This document shows positions 1-12,023 of a DNA stretch of 64,000 bases, piece after piece. The notes beneath the pieces are model-generated. The model saw only the letters and a list, made by a program, of their open reading frames with translations, was not told where the DNA came from and did not search any database. The DNA is from Ailanthus altissimus (taxonomy: Eukaryota > Streptophyta > Magnoliopsida > Sapindales > Simaroubaceae): the NCBI GenBank assembly GCA_946807835.1, contig OX327711.1, positions 14,047,501-14,111,500 of the forward strand. The letters run 5' to 3'. Made by a program: the position numbers and the translations under genes. The number at the start of each line of letters is the position of its first letter. The stretch's first letter is position 1.

Positions 1-173
1 ATATATGGTATACTCTTACATGTCTTTACTTACTATTTTTTATATGCATGATCTATATTTGTGAAGCATCTATCAACACTTTAAAATTTTCAACAATCTT
101 AAGGATATATTTTTATGCTTAATAATTAGAGAGATCTATAACAATAACAAAGAAAATAGTGCAAGTAAAGAGC

Positions 174-191
174 CTAGTGCCATGGCACTAG
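174..191. repeat. 18-bp perfect palindrome
   Basis: An 18-base perfect palindrome centred on CCATGG lies in otherwise AT-rich, non-coding sequence. The surrounding bases (GTGCAGTGCTG and similar) resemble the palindromic GC-rich blocks found in LTRs elsewhere in this window, so it may be retroelement debris. No gene is seen in positions 1-540. Confidence 0.6.
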
Positions 192-539
192 AGAATGGAT
201 GTTGCAGTGCTGTTTACAGAATGTCCAATGTCGCAGCACCAGGTATATATTCAACCTTATGTATCATTGTTTGAAAAATTAAGGCTGCAGCACTATTTTG
301 TTCAAATGTGTATTAGTAAATCTAATATATTCAATTTATCCCATTAATATGAACATATTCAAATATTGAATATTTAAAAGTTGTGATTGAATATGAGAAA
401 GAAAAATGTAAGCAATTGCTTGTGTTTGGCTAAGCAAGCTAAAATTTTATAAGATCAGAGTAAATTTAGCTAATCCTCTAACAAATCATTAAATGAGGTA
501 GTGATTTTAAGTTAAATGGGAGTGGATTATGCCTAAAGC

Positions 540-2050
540 ATAAGGCAAGAGTGATGGTAGCCCTACCTATGTGATTGAAGATCCCATGAAGTAAGTTTAT
601 AAAGGTAAGAACAAGTCATTTGTTGTCTTAACTATACTGTCGATGATATATTGTGAGTCCCTCCCTAAGACTAGGTAGTATATGAAGTGAGATAAAATAA
701 GTGATATACTCTTAATGAACTCTATAGCCCATTATTGTATGTTGGTGTGCTTAACTGCAGAACTTACTTGATGGAAGTTCACTTATATGAGTGTAGAATT
801 TGGTCGGTTTCTATAAGAGCTTAGGCAAGCATCTCTAGAGCACTCATAAATCCAGCAAGGCATATGGCCATAAAGTACCAAAACAAAACTGCAGAACAAT
901 TCATTTGGAAAGGGTTTAATATAGGTAACTAGTCCTCTAACTTACGCCAAATGGGCATGGGTTGATAGAAATCTAGTTTCACTAAGTTCTTGTGAAATAC
1001 GATTAGTGGTCCAATGGTTGATTTATAGCCTAGCAAGCAACAATTCATATACATTGAATTATATATATTCTAGTATTTTTTTTTTGTATATTTTGAAATC
1101 TATGGGGATTGTTGGATATTTCATAAAGATTTCAAAATACACAAACATAAAAAGTTACGATATTTTATAAGGTTGTATCATTTCATATTAATTATGAAAT
1201 AATACAACTATTGAAAGCACCTCTTGATTTAAAAATGGTGATGGTTCACTTAGAACCATTGGTTTGTGATTTTTTATAAGGTTGTATCCTTTCATATTAA
1301 TTATAAAGTGATACAACTATTGGAGACATCACTTGTTTGAAAATGGTGATGGTTCATTTAGAACCATTGATCAAATTTAAATTTGATCTAACGATCATAA
1401 ACTAAGAGGTGATATAGATGGTAGGGTCCCAAATAAAAATGTACTTGTTGCTTATAAATATGTGTTGATACCAAAAAAATATGTGTATGAAAAAATGCAT
1501 GAAAGTGTGCATATATTATGCATAAGAATATGTAAGAAAGTGTAGAAGAGAGAACAATGGTGCATAAGTACAAAAAAGAGCACAATGGTATAAGTAAGAC
1601 CACAATGATGCATAAAGTGATAATATAATCAACAGAGTTATTCTAGGGTTCTGCATCGTGGGAATGCACGCATACAGAACTAAAGCAATTGAATGTTGGG
1701 GTTAGACTACCATACAACTTGCTTGCATCAAGACAATGTCCTCAAGGGGCAATTTTGTTAATTGAGTGTACATATAATTTTAAAATTTTATTACATGCAG
1801 TGAAAGTATCACATACAAAATACACTCAACCTAACACAATCATATGCATATATCTTATATATACTCATATGCAAATTAAATTAGATAACAAATAAGTAAA
1901 ACTTACCTGGATTGAATGTAACTTTAAATTCTTCAAGAATTCTAATCTTCAAGTCTTGAGCTCACTTTGAAGTGTATTGTTGCACAGTTCTAGTTCACAA
2001 TAAAAATTGGTGGGATTGTGAATCTAGAATAGCAACCACAAAATATTCCA
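540..2050 (+). mobile_element. Possible 3' end of a copia-type LTR element
   Basis: Non-coding sequence runs up to a purine-rich GGGGAT at about 1103-1108, followed directly by TGTTGGATATTTC. That is the usual layout of a polypurine tract and the start of a 3' LTR in Ty1/copia elements. I cannot fix the LTR end or find the matching 5' LTR, because the window begins inside the element. No reading frame longer than about 70 codons occurs here. The call is an inference from layout only; an alternative is unrelated AT-rich intergenic DNA. Confidence 0.3.
1163..1368. repeat. Tandem direct repeat, two copies of about 97 bp
   Basis: Two imperfect copies lie head to tail at 1163-1260 and 1272-1368. 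Both begin TTTTATAAGGTTGTATC and end TTAGAACCATT, with scattered substitutions between. The repeat lies just after the possible LTR start at 1109, so it is probably an internal LTR duplication. Confidence 0.8.
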
Positions 2051-2253
2051 ATAACTAAGTTTTTTTATTTAGAGTGAAAAATAGTATGAATACTTTGTGT
2101 TTTTAATTTTGTTCTTCACAACTCTTTGTTTAGAATACTTTCCAAAAATATTACGTCAATTCTCTCTCAACTCTCACTTATGTATTTTGTTTTCATAAAT
2201 TGAATGAATGAATTTCATTCTCTTCCCAACATATAATGCTATACATAACCTAT

Positions 2254-2697
2254 GTGGGTACAACCATTGAATCATTGAACTTTAAAGGCCTATAAGGGAT
2301 GAGATCCCATGTTCAACACGGTTAGAGGTCCTGTATGAGGTAAATTATGTGGGTGCGCCAATAGGTGTTGAGGTGTCAGCCACTGGTTGGACCAAAGCGG
2401 TTGGTGAACCCTACATAGTCTTACAAAAAGACCGGATTTTTTTATAGGACTGTACGTGAAGCCCACCCAACGGCTTAGGTCCACCAAGCACACCAACTAG
2501 CGCACCAGGCACAGAACCACATCTCTTGCTGCCCTCAATGGGTATAACCATTGAACCTTAAATGCCTATAAGGGATGAGATCCCAGGTTCAACACGGTTG
2601 GGGATCATGCATGAGATTTAATTGTGTGTTGGGATGCCAGTGACTCTGAGGTGTCATCCAGCTGGTGGAGCAAGGTGTTGGTAGGTCCCACACACTC
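2254..2697. repeat. Direct repeat of about 160 bp, two copies
   Basis: Copy one (about 2254-2421) and copy two (about 2538-2697) share TGGGTAYAACCATTGAA at the start and GGGATGAGATCCCA plus GTTCAACACGGTT inside, with a spacer of about 115 bp. They lie directly upstream of the degraded copia reverse transcriptase and are probably part of repetitive DNA rather than a gene. Confidence 0.7.
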
Positions 2698-5600
2698 TAT
2701 CATTAAGGTCATGAAGAATGAGATGAAATTCATGAAAGACAACGACGTTTGGGATCTTATTGAGTTGTCTAAATTTGCGAAACCCATTAGTTACAAATGG
2801 ATCTGTCGGACCCATGGGCGGTAGAAGATGAAAATCTTTGTCTACGCCAGGAGAAGGCCGAACTCCAGAGAAGTATTTAAGACCAAAAGAAATTCAAAAG
2901 GCAACATCGAAAGATATAAAGCGCGTCTCATTGCCAAAGGTTTTACTCAGAATGAATACATTGATTATAAAGAGACTTTCTCTCCAATATTAATAAAAGA
3001 CTTTTGTAGAATCATCAAAAAACTTATAACTCAATTTGATTTAGAGTTACATCAAATAATGTAAAGACTGTATTTCTCAATAATGACATTAAGGACATAA
3101 TATATATGATGCAGCCAAAAAAGTTTGTGTCTGAAGACCTTAATAATATAGTCTGCAAATAAAAAATCTATAGTCTCAAATAAGCATCCTGTCAATGGTA
3201 TCACAAGTTTCATCAAGTAATTACCTTATTTGATTTTGAGAAAAATGCAGGTGATGAATGCATATATCACAAGTTTAGTGGGAGAATTTTATCTTCCTGG
3301 ATTTGTATGTCAATGATATACTGCTAGCAAGTAGCGATATAGGCTTAATGCACAAAATTAAGAGATTTATATTAAGGAATTTTGAAATAAAATATCTTGG
3401 AGATACATCTTTTGTATTAAGAATTTAAATACACCGAGATTGCACTTGAGATATCTTTGGGTTATCACAAAAGAACTATTATATCGATAAGGTTCTTAGT
3501 AGGTATGACATGAAAGATTATGCTCCAAGATATACACCCATTGTTAATGACAAGACCCGCCTCGAGACCCTCTACCGTAGGTCACGGTAGGCCCCGCCGA
3601 ACACCCCAACGAAAACTCCTCGAAATCTAACTATCAAAACTAGAAATTTCTGCGAGGCGAACACTTTTTAACTTTTGCTATTACTACTAAATCCCAAAAT
3701 ACCAATGAAAATATTTTTACCAAATTTTTTTTAAAAAATAGACATAATTTCCTCTGTTTTTCTAAAAATCTCAATACAAAACCTGTAATAAAATCACACT
3801 TCTATTTCAAATAGCTTCTCAACTTCCAAATAGAACCTCCGGTCCTTTTCAAAACCAAATCCAAACTCAACCAGCAATTTCATTTAAATCACAAAATTTA
3901 CATACTAATAAAAAGTGAAACTATCACCATAATATCGAAATCTCTTCGTGTTTGTTCAAAACATATTTACAATATACACAATTCTATAACTACTATGGAA
4001 AAATTAAAAGGTGCTACTTAGCACATTTACATTTACAAAATGATTATCAGATTTTGCCTACTAATTAGTTATAGGAGAATTAGTAATTTGCGCACTGAGG
4101 CTTGCATCTAAATGAGGGGTTTAGAAAATATAAAACACAAAACAGGTGAACTAAAAGAGCTCATTTAAGATTTTCTGTAAAACTAAAATAAAATTCTGCA
4201 TAAATATTAAATTTTGAAAAAGGCTTAAAACATGCTTCTAGAATTATTATAAAACTGTAAAATAGTTTCTAACGTCATATGCTGATAAAATCTTGACAAG
4301 TTGGTTTTATTTATATCTTTTGTAAACAATATCTAGAATCTGTAAAACATAATAACTAACATGTACACATATAAATACATAATATGCGTTTGGTAGCTCA
4401 AAAACTATTAAAACTCTCATTTGGCCATTTTCTTTCTAAATTGCACCAATGGTAACCCTAAAACTCTATACTCACACAGCGACTAAACTAACACCGCACA
4501 ACGTGAGTAGGTCACAAGGCAACTAAACTAGCAACACCTACTGTGACATCTAAAGATATCTCATTATCTATACAGCAAAATCTTACATCACTTACATATA
4601 GCGAGAAAATACCTCGTACACATAAAGTGACTCACATAACTCAACAACCCAACTTTCTAGATTTAATGACTCACCCCCCAATACTTGCCCATGCGTATGG
4701 GATATACCGACCAGGTCTTTAAACCATCATCACACTGAAATCTGAAGGTACCAATGGCCTTTGAAACTAATTTAATAATTTTAAAACTGTTTTTTAAACT
4801 GAACATATAAATGCATATTTATAATTGTATACCAAAATCGTAAATCATGCTTATGCATTAAAAGTACATAAAACATACAATTTCAATATGCTAAAAACAT
4901 ATTAAATGAAAAATAAACCATTATAGATTTTCACTCACCAACCGCTCCAAACTCAATTCTTCTCCGAAACTTTTATTTCCTTTACCACTCTCAATTTTCT
5001 TCACCTACATACCATAAATAACATTTTAAACCTTTACAAATGCTCAAAATTATACTTAAACTAGTAAGCGCCATATTCGGCCTACAAAGTCCGAATGGAT
5101 TCTTCTTTCCATTTTTCATTTACGAAGTCATTCAATCTTATTTAATTTACCATCCGACGCCATAAAAATTGCCTAACACCTTATAAATTTAGTTAGACAT
5201 AATTGTCCTTCATCTTACCAAGAATGGACAATTATGTCCATTTTTCTTCATTTTTGATTTTTCGTCACCCATATACATCCAATTAAACCCGATGAATCAT
5301 TTATACATAACAATTGAACCAAAACACAACTCCAACCTTAAAATCCCTAAAGTGGCCGAATTCACCTTTCTCACCCAACATAATTTTTTCTCAATTTCTT
5401 GTTCCAATAACATTCAAATCATGCTAATTTAATTCTAATGCCCTAATGACATTCAATTGAAGTTTTTACAACAAGATCACACCAAACCATAATTCTTACC
5501 TTACTAATTCCTTTAGTTTGGTGTCTCCCTTGAGTTCCACACTTGAATTCAACTCAATCTAAATCAAAAATTCACACAAAACATTAATAGAATTAATCTT

Positions 5601-6900
5601 GAAAAAAAATTCATACACCACCATTACTATATAATGCTTTCCTTACCTCTTTTCCTTATATTTTTACTTGTAGAAGCTTCAATTGATCTTAGGAACTTGT
5701 GTTTGGCTTTATTTTAACTTGATCAAGCATGAAAACTTATAAAAAAGTATTGAATACCACTGTAGCAGCATCCCCCTTCTCATGGCCGAATTTTCTCTCT
5801 TTTGCACATGTTATAGTTTTAACTTAATCAAATTCTAGACACTTCATCCTTATATAGTGCTCTCCTAAAAGTCCAATTTGTCCCTCAATTAATTCTAAAT
5901 TTTTAAATTTTCATTAGTTCAAAATGAAAGTATTTAATTGGTTCCTTTCTAACTATTTAGTCAGAATAGTTAAAGGAACCAACTAGGCGTCCAACTTGGC
6001 AATCTATCAACTTATCTTTAATTGGTCCATTTTCTAGCATATGGATTGTTATTCTTAAAAAATGTTTGTTCCATGCATAACCCTTAAATAAAAATTCATG
6101 TATTAAATTCAAATTTTCTTTTTCCAAGTAAGTAAAAAAAAATTTTAAAATATTCTATAACCGTCTAACACTCCAATCGAGTGTGAAATTATCAATTTAT
6201 GTTTAATACCTCTTACACGCACCATTAAAAAAAAATTCTAATAAGGTTGAAATTGGGTAACCCTACGGTGTCTTTATCATTTTATACCGAAATCTAAGCA
6301 CCTACACTATTAATAGGGATCGGATATTACAGTTAAGGGTGATAATTTCATTTTGGTCAGTTCCTAAAGCATGAGATTGAATAGAAAAAAAATGCAAAAA
6401 TTCCCTTATGCCTCAATAGTAAAAAGTCTCATATATGCTCTAGTGTTTTATGCGTCTGAATATTACATATATTATTGGAATGTTAGGCAGATATTTAAGT
6501 AACCCTGGAGCTATTTATTGGAAGAGTGCTAAATTTACACTAATAGCTTCTTCCACTATGGAGGTTGAGTTTATAACTTATTTTGAGACATCAAATCATA
6601 GGATATAGTTGCAGAACTTTATCATAGGACTATAATTGTTAATGGCATTAAAAGACTATCAAAATTTTATTGTGATAATAAAGTTATAGTGATGTATTCT
6701 CATAACAACAGAAGTTCTTTCAAATCTAAGCACATCAACATCAAGTTTCTAGTTGTTAAAGAAAGAATTTAGAGTCAACAAGTGTCAATAGAACATATTA
6801 ATACAAACTTTATAATTGCAACTCCACTCACTAAAAGGTTACCACTCGAGGTGTTTCATGAGCATGTTACTTATATATGTGTTATATTGTTTGATTATGT
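2697..6900 (+). mobile_element. Degraded Ty1/copia pol fragment, interrupted by a solo LTR
   Basis: Conceptual translation shows the start of a copia reverse transcriptase near 2700-3060 (motifs NDVWDLI, YKWICR and [13 protein letters not shown]), more RT-like blocks in shifting frames to 3547, then RNase H and C-terminal pol blocks at 6337-6870 (an ALVFYASEYY-like block, then LTKRLPLEVFHEH). Stops and frameshifts are frequent. The two halves join cleanly across the sequence PIV|KGDN when the insertion at 3548-6331 is removed. This shows a single copia fragment later hit by another element. No LTRs of its own could be assigned, and the integrase and gag parts are missing. Confidence 0.75.
3548..6331 (-). 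mobile_element. Solo LTR (Ty3/gypsy-like), 2.78 kb
   Basis: The insertion begins TGACAAGACCCGCC and ends GGATCGGATATTACA, that is TG...CA ends. It is flanked by a perfect 5-bp duplication, GTTAA, at 3543-3547 and 6332-6336. It interrupts a copia pol frame that resumes exactly after it. No reading frame of 60 codons or more lies inside. On the minus strand a TATATAAGG box near 5850-5858 suggests transcription leftwards. The GGATATTACA / GACCCGCCTCG ends are of the kind seen in plant Ty3/gypsy LTRs. The length is large for an LTR, so an internally deleted element cannot be fully excluded, but I see no second LTR inside. Confidence 0.8.
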
Positions 6901-7234
6901 ACATAAGTAGCAGGAGCTTGTTATTTGATGTTCATTTAGTTAAAAATACACTTATGATTTATTTTCTATTAAATAAAGTTTGATGAATTATTATGTTGAA
7001 ATTCTGAGATAAAGTTGTACTTTCTAATACAATTTTGCATAAAGTTTAGAAAGTATTTTGTACTTTCTATTGTACTTTAACATAAATTTTAGAAAATATT
7101 TAATACATTGGAGTTATAGAGTAGACCAATTAGAAATAGACATTTTTAAGATCGCATTTCATGTAATTTTCATGCTACACATCTATGTATGATCTATGTC
7201 ATTAATGGGTCTAGTTGCAAATATGTACAAATAA

Positions 7235-7434
7235 TAGGGTTGGCAAAAAAATAAGATCCAGATCCGAAACCCGGCCCAGAAAATTCAAATTTTTTTCGAA
7301 TCTGAGTCCCCTTTTTTATAAAAAAAAATATGGATCCATATTTTTGCGGGAACTTAGACCCAGATTGGGATTCAATTTTTTTATTTATTTTTTATTCCTA
7401 AATTAATGCCTAAAGTTCCTAATCTTTAATATAT

Positions 7435-7468
<34 letters not shown>

Positions 7469-7706
7469 CTAACAATTGTTTTACAAAATAAATATCCTAA
7501 AAGTTTAGATTTCACTTAATATTTGAAAAAAAAATTAAATAAAATAAAAAAAATAAAAACAAAATCTAGACTTAAATTCGGATTCAGATTTAAACCCGAA
7601 TTCAAAAAAATCCAAGTAAAACTTAGTTTCCAAGTTCACTAAATAAATTCAAATCTAAATCCGAATTTAGCAAAACCTGAATCGTGATCCAGCTTTTGCC
7701 ATCCCT
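7235..7706. mobile_element. hAT-like MITE, about 470 bp
   Basis: Terminal inverted repeats TAGGGTTGGCAAAA (left) and TTTTGCCATCCCTA (right) match at 13 of 14 positions. The interior carries many AAATCCGAAT / ATTCGGAT tracts, usual for this plant MITE type. I could not find a clean 8-bp target duplication. The element contains the GT microsatellite at 7437-7465 and no gene. Confidence 0.65.
7437..7465. repeat. (GT)n microsatellite
   Basis: About 14 uninterrupted GT units lie inside the hAT-like MITE. Confidence 0.95.
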
Positions 7707-7709
7707 AGC

Positions 7710-8870
7710 AGCAAAGATTGCTTTAATCCTAATTGATATAGTTAATGGATCATATTATATTTAAGGATATATTTTAAAATAAAATAATATTTATTATGCA
7801 CATTAAAGTTTATAATATATAATTATTTTTAGATGACGTATATAGCCTAAGAGAAAGATTGTTAGGTTTTATTTTTTTCTTAATATAGGTTCATATATTA
7901 ATAATTATTATACATTACGGACTATCTTAAATAAGAGCAAATTTAAAGTGATCTATTTACAATATTTCTTATTTGGCCATAAATACATCTAATTTTATAT
8001 AGATTTGTCATATTTAAAAATTTAATATTAGTTAGATTATGATTGATAAGATTATAATTTAAACTAGTATACAAAAATCTCTTTAGAGTTGTGGTCTCTA
8101 AATCAATTCAATATATATAGAGTTCTTTTTTTCTTTTCATCACAGAGAGAAAACCCTCGTCCAGCCTACAAAAATTTAATTGTGCAATGCCATCATACTC
8201 TTAATTTTCATTCAAGGTGCTAATTTTTAAATTTTATTCACTATACATTTTCTAAATATACTCTACATTTATATTGATAATTTGACATAAAAGTTGTTGA
8301 GTTATATTCATATGGATATGAATTATAATTATAATTATGAATTATAATTATAATTATATCCAATACAGTCATGTGATGAATTCAAATATAACTAAGCAGA
8401 AGATAGTCATGGCTCCGGAGAAAGAGAGAGATCACTGTAAAGCATTAAATTCATTCACTAACAGCAATCAGTAAACAATATGGATGCATCAGAATTGTTT
8501 GTGATTTGTTTCTATACAAACCAGTAATTCCCTACCAAATGGCAAACAAAACTTCAGTGCAAAATTGAAATTTGAAGAAATGAACCAAAAATGAAGGGAA
8601 TTGACAATGGCAAAAAAGTAAGAATGTTATTGTGTCAAATAACCCTCAGATAAAAAAAAGTCTAAGACCTTAACGATGATATAAACAAAAATCGGAGCTC
8701 ACATTGAATAAAGGTGACCATGCCGCTACTTTACTTGTGAACTAGTGTGTGTGAAAAATTTTAAATGGGTCAGTGTAAATCCTGATCATTCAGACTGCAT
8801 GTGTTTCTACTTTCTTTTTGTCATTGGTCTTTAATGTTGCAAATCTAATCTACCCCATGGAATCTGATTT
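7710..8870. other. Intergenic stretch, no gene seen
   Basis: AT-rich sequence with no supported reading frame. It holds one near-palindromic block of (AATTAT) units at 8314-8361, which could form a hairpin. The right part (about 8400-8870) lies just past the last exon of the HSP70-16 relic and may be its old 3' UTR. Confidence 0.6.
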
Positions 8871-9005
8871 CCTTCTTCAGTGTGAGTCATTCACGCCATC
8901 TTTTACTGGGGGAGATGGACTGGATCTCATTATGTATTTGCATGTCCTGAAATATGAATTATAAATTTGTGTGACATATTAAAGAAAAAAAAGTATGATG
9001 CATTA

Positions 9006-9031
9006 AATATATATATATATATATATATATA
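9006..9031. repeat. (TA)n microsatellite
   Basis: About 13 TA units lie in the last intron of the HSP70-16 relic, close to a MITE. Confidence 0.95.
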
Positions 9032-9104
9032 CACATGAAAAGAGAGATTTGGGAAACATGTAGAGTAAAGAAACAACATGATAAGTTTTAGATTATAAAA
9101 TATA

Positions 9105-9317
9105 AAGTAATACTATACTTATTTAGTTGGGATACAAAATTTATATTTCAATTAACATAACATCTAATGTGTCCATTATTGATTAGTATTATATAACTAA
9201 GATCTTGATAAGAAATAAAAAGTCATCAACTACCTAATAAGTGATAGTCACCAATTGGTTACACATAAGTTGAAATATAAATTTTATATCTTAACTATAT
9301 AAGTATAACACTACTCT
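9105..9317. mobile_element. MITE in the last HSP70-16 intron, about 213 bp
   Basis: Long terminal inverted repeats of about 45 bp: the left end reads AGTAATACTATACTTATTT and the right end is its imperfect reverse complement, both running into ATAAATTTTATATTTCAA. It lies between the exons ending at 10031 and starting at 8946. A single similar end (TATAAGTACAATATTACTCT) lies near 54050-54080, so the family has other copies in the window. Confidence 0.75.
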
Positions 9318-11579
9318 AAAAATTAATCAATACTGAACACAAACTATCAAGATGCATGATGCACAAATAGAATATCCATCGTCAAGGTATTACAAAAACT
9401 TTATCTTGTCAGGACCCCATAAGAAGGTGGACCCTCCTTGGCCTGTGGTAGGAGCCTGTTACCATGCTGAACTCACAAGTTCGAAAAATTGTTTGCAATT
9501 ACATGGACCCAAATACTCAAGATTGAAGTTGTAAAATGGTGAAGGTGTCTAGTGATATACTTAGGTGCAGCCGTAAAATCCTTATGCACGAATGAAGGCT
9601 AAATACCTATTTCCCTAAATATATGGGATGGGCAAAACTGGTCTGCACACCTATAACATAGAGTAACAAAAAAAATAAAACATCCAGCAATTTACAGGCA
9701 AACTATCTGATAAAAAGTGATTTTTCTTTCAAGCTAGGTTAGCACTTGATAAATGATTGTTTCTAGTTAGACTAATCCCTTTTTCAGCTATAGACTGTCA
9801 TATGTTGGGATGTTGCAATTATGGATTTAAAACACAGACCAAAACAACCATATGTATATAGATAAAGTTGAATTCGCCATGAAAAAGCTGTGTCCTTTCA
9901 GCTCTCTATGGACTATTTATTGTGCAATTATTTGTCATAAATCATCTAAGCATAGCTTGGACTATATGTTGTGCATTTATTTGTATCATAAATTATCCTA
10001 GTATGGACTAGTGATATGAAAACATTACAAGTCAAGTGCCTCTGCTTTTCTCTTGATTTCACTTGACAATAATATTGGATCAGCATCTTTCGGTAATGAG
10101 TAAGCTACATGAATTTCTCTTGCAGCCAGTGCTCCGCTTTATTTCACTCGTCAATGACTTTCAGAGTAAAAAAGATTTGGAATTGTAGACTGATTTATTA
10201 ATTATAATCATAATTGTCTTCATCACCACCGGATTACAGGACAAGGATCATACCACATCTCTCACTTTGGATGGAAGTGAATGTGCTTCTACAACCCTCC
10301 GATAATCCATTGTACATTTTAACAGGTTCCTAGTAGCTTGTGCTCTGGCTTCTTCATCTTCGTATCGATTTTCAATAGGATCAACAAGCTATTAAAATTT
10401 TGGAATTAAACAGTTATTTTCGTTAGGATATTGATTGACATGACTTCAAAAGAATTTTACGAGTTATATTCACCTTTTTGAGATCCTCCAGTCTCTTGGT
10501 ATAGACATTTTCAGATTCATCAACTCCATCCTCATAAAGCCACTCCTCAGTCTCCAGAAGATTTCTAGAGATACCTTCTCTCTCTGACTCACTGGCAAAA
10601 CTCCGATACCTAGTTGAAATCTGTTCACATAATTTTGTAATTCCACTTGATCCTGATAGCTGCCTTTTACTATTGGAAGGATATTATAGTGATTATATCT
10701 CAAATGTACCTTATCACGCATCTCATAGACAAGGGACTCCAGGGCATTTTTCTTATCTTTGGTTCACTCCATCTTCAAATCCTGTTGCACCAAATGATGT
10801 TCTTTCTCAACAGCTTCAGAGAGCTCAATCTTTGTCATTCCGCCATAGACACACTCATTAACTGGAATTTCCAGCCTTTTAATGATCTTGCCCATTCTAA
10901 CCTTATCTTCCTGCAGAAGGAAATTGTAACTATAAACTGCACCTTCAAACTTAGCACATCTAATCTTTGTAATAAAATCAGTTGATAACAACATGCAATA
11001 TTAGTGATGAAGTGGTCCAAAATTCAGAGAGACAATGTTGGGGGGAACATTTACTAACAATTAGACCAGTCAAGTAATATAAATTGAACCACACAATGAA
11101 CAGTTAAAGCAAGTGTCTCCAGATACTCATTTTATTTTCTTTTGATATTTATTCACAGGAATGTGGATGGCAATGATTCAGTAATCAAATGAAAACAAGA
11201 GTTGATACAAGAAACTAATTTGGTTAAGTTATGAATGAAGGTGCAGCTTGTTCAAGATTGCTTACAAGAGCATCACTTTCTGTAGTGAGTGGATGACCAG
11301 AATTGGCATCTTCTGAAGTTGGATGAGCATCTTTCCTCGTAGAGTTGTCCATGTATTCTTCTATTAACTGATCGAGGAGAAGAGATTAATTACAAATTAA
11401 AGCAATTACTAGAAAACTAACTGAAGGTAAATAGTGGTCTGGAGTTCATTGACATAATTATGAAGCTGACTGTACTTTGACAACACCATGAAGGTCAAGC
11501 TGTACTCTGACCTTAACTCTAGCTGTTTCTGCATGGGAAGTTTGGAAAGGGCCAATCTACAGAAATATAAACCATAAAT

Positions 11580-12023
11580 TCAAGAGGCAAACACAATATT
11601 GAAAACCAACCAGTCAAAAAGCCAGGAGAGAAAAACAAGTGAAATAGCAATATAAATAAATGTAAGTGCATCCTCTGAATAAAGACTAATTACAGATTTC
11701 ATGCAAAGGATGACTACAGATTTCTTGCCCTCAAACTTCACCTTCAAAAAGAGACAAATGCTCATATTTCTTGTTTTAGGTGGTTTAAAATGTAGCTTAT
11801 CCAACATATAAACCAAAGGAGCCTTCCACCCATTGGTTGGATGGAAGGTAGTCCAGCTCTCCAATCCCTCTCCCCCATGAGAGAGGGTAGATTTCTTCCC
11901 AACAACTTTGGGAGAAGACCTGGTCCATCTTGGGCCTACATCCTCGGACTGCACTGTGATAGTGCTGATAGTCCCGTGATTGTGAATATCAATAGATTTG
12001 CAATCGGAACTGTAATGTAACAT
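11580..12023 (-). other. Unexplained 147-codon open frame in an HSP70-16 intron
   Basis: An open frame beginning MLHYSSDCKSIDIHNHG lies in the intron between HSP70-16 exons 2 and 3. It does not resemble HSP70 proteins and I do not recognise it. Its first 80 residues are of mixed composition (KVVGKKSTLSHGGEGLESW) and its last part is hydrophobic (an ISLVFLSWLFDWLVF stretch). It may be a chance frame or a fragment of an inserted repeat. No promoter or conserved neighbour supports a gene. Confidence 0.25.
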
